Shown here: positions 63,906 to 64,000 of the stretch, piece by piece
How the letters are laid out: every line of letters starts with the position of its first letter
How positions within the stretch are numbered: position 1 is the first letter of the stretch
Source of the DNA: Bemisia tabaci
Lineage: Eukaryota; Arthropoda; Insecta; Hemiptera; Aleyrodidae
NCBI RefSeq assembly: GCF_918797505.1
Contig: NC_092796.1
Span: 27,848,098-27,912,097 of the forward strand
Reading direction: 5' to 3'
DNA length: 64,000 nt
Made by a program: the position numbers and the translations under genes
The notes under the pieces: model-generated
Seen by the model: only the letters and a program-made list of their open reading frames with translations
The model's database searches: none
Told to the model about the DNA's origin: nothing

Positions 63906-64000
63906 CGTTGGTGGAGGAAAGTTTAAAAGTTGAGTTTTTGGCAACGACGAAGGCGGGTGACGTACTCTGGAGCCGGGAGCCGGAGCGGAGCCGGGATGCT

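Overview
This is a eukaryotic, almost certainly insect, nuclear DNA window. It is AT-rich and gene-poor, and it is packed with nested non-autonomous transposable elements. Three things point to an arthropod: a degenerate CCTAA/TTAGG telomere-type tract at 851-914, TATA boxes followed about 32 bases later by arthropod TCAGT initiators, and GT-AG introns. The style of the short terminal-inverted-repeat (TIR) elements resembles what I remember of sap-feeding Hemiptera such as whiteflies. That is only an impression, and no gene here fixes the species.

Two protein-coding loci are supportable. (1) A two-exon plus-strand gene (5955-8674) has a TATA box, an initiator, an 18-codon signal-peptide exon, a phase-0 GT-AG intron filled by a 1.6-kb foldback element, and a second exon. 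It encodes a 249-residue, probably secreted protein with a very basic C-terminus, which I do not recognise. (2) A minus-strand GC-rich coding exon (57123 down to 55836) encodes a Ser/Glu/Lys-rich, mostly disordered protein. It ends in a consensus splice donor and is broken by two one-base shifts. A weaker candidate is a promoter with small exons at 9400-9651. The only mobile-element coding sequence seen is the decayed C-terminal part of a non-LTR retrotransposon reverse transcriptase (about 22921-23534, with a 3' scrap at 1867-1998).

Repeats fill the rest. At least six short element families have hAT-type ends, and several copies carry exact or near-exact 8-bp target-site duplications (50586, 11182, 38273, 43535, 40377, 63303, 19586, 51973). 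A roughly 255-bp family with CTGCCGTGC ends has 13 copies. A roughly 275-bp family with ATAGACAAAG ends has 8 copies. There are many long near-perfect foldbacks (6113-7697, 13637-14052, 17615-18956, 20200-20711, 24351-24979, 30950-31405, 39521-39823) and several hairpin elements. Insertions within insertions give a relative order, for example a hAT-type element in the ATAGACAAAG family at 38273 and a 1.3-kb foldback in a CTGCCGTGC element at 17615.

The most unusual signals are the secreted orphan gene, a short cassette (GCGCCTACAA plus ATACTTCACGCATTGCG) shared by unrelated elements and tandemly amplified, a TIR element exactly bounded by 62-bp direct repeats (61748-62180), and foldback elements whose arms are arrays of one short motif (33570-33925 and 45438-46555). 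No rRNA, CRISPR array, intact transposase or viral gene was seen.
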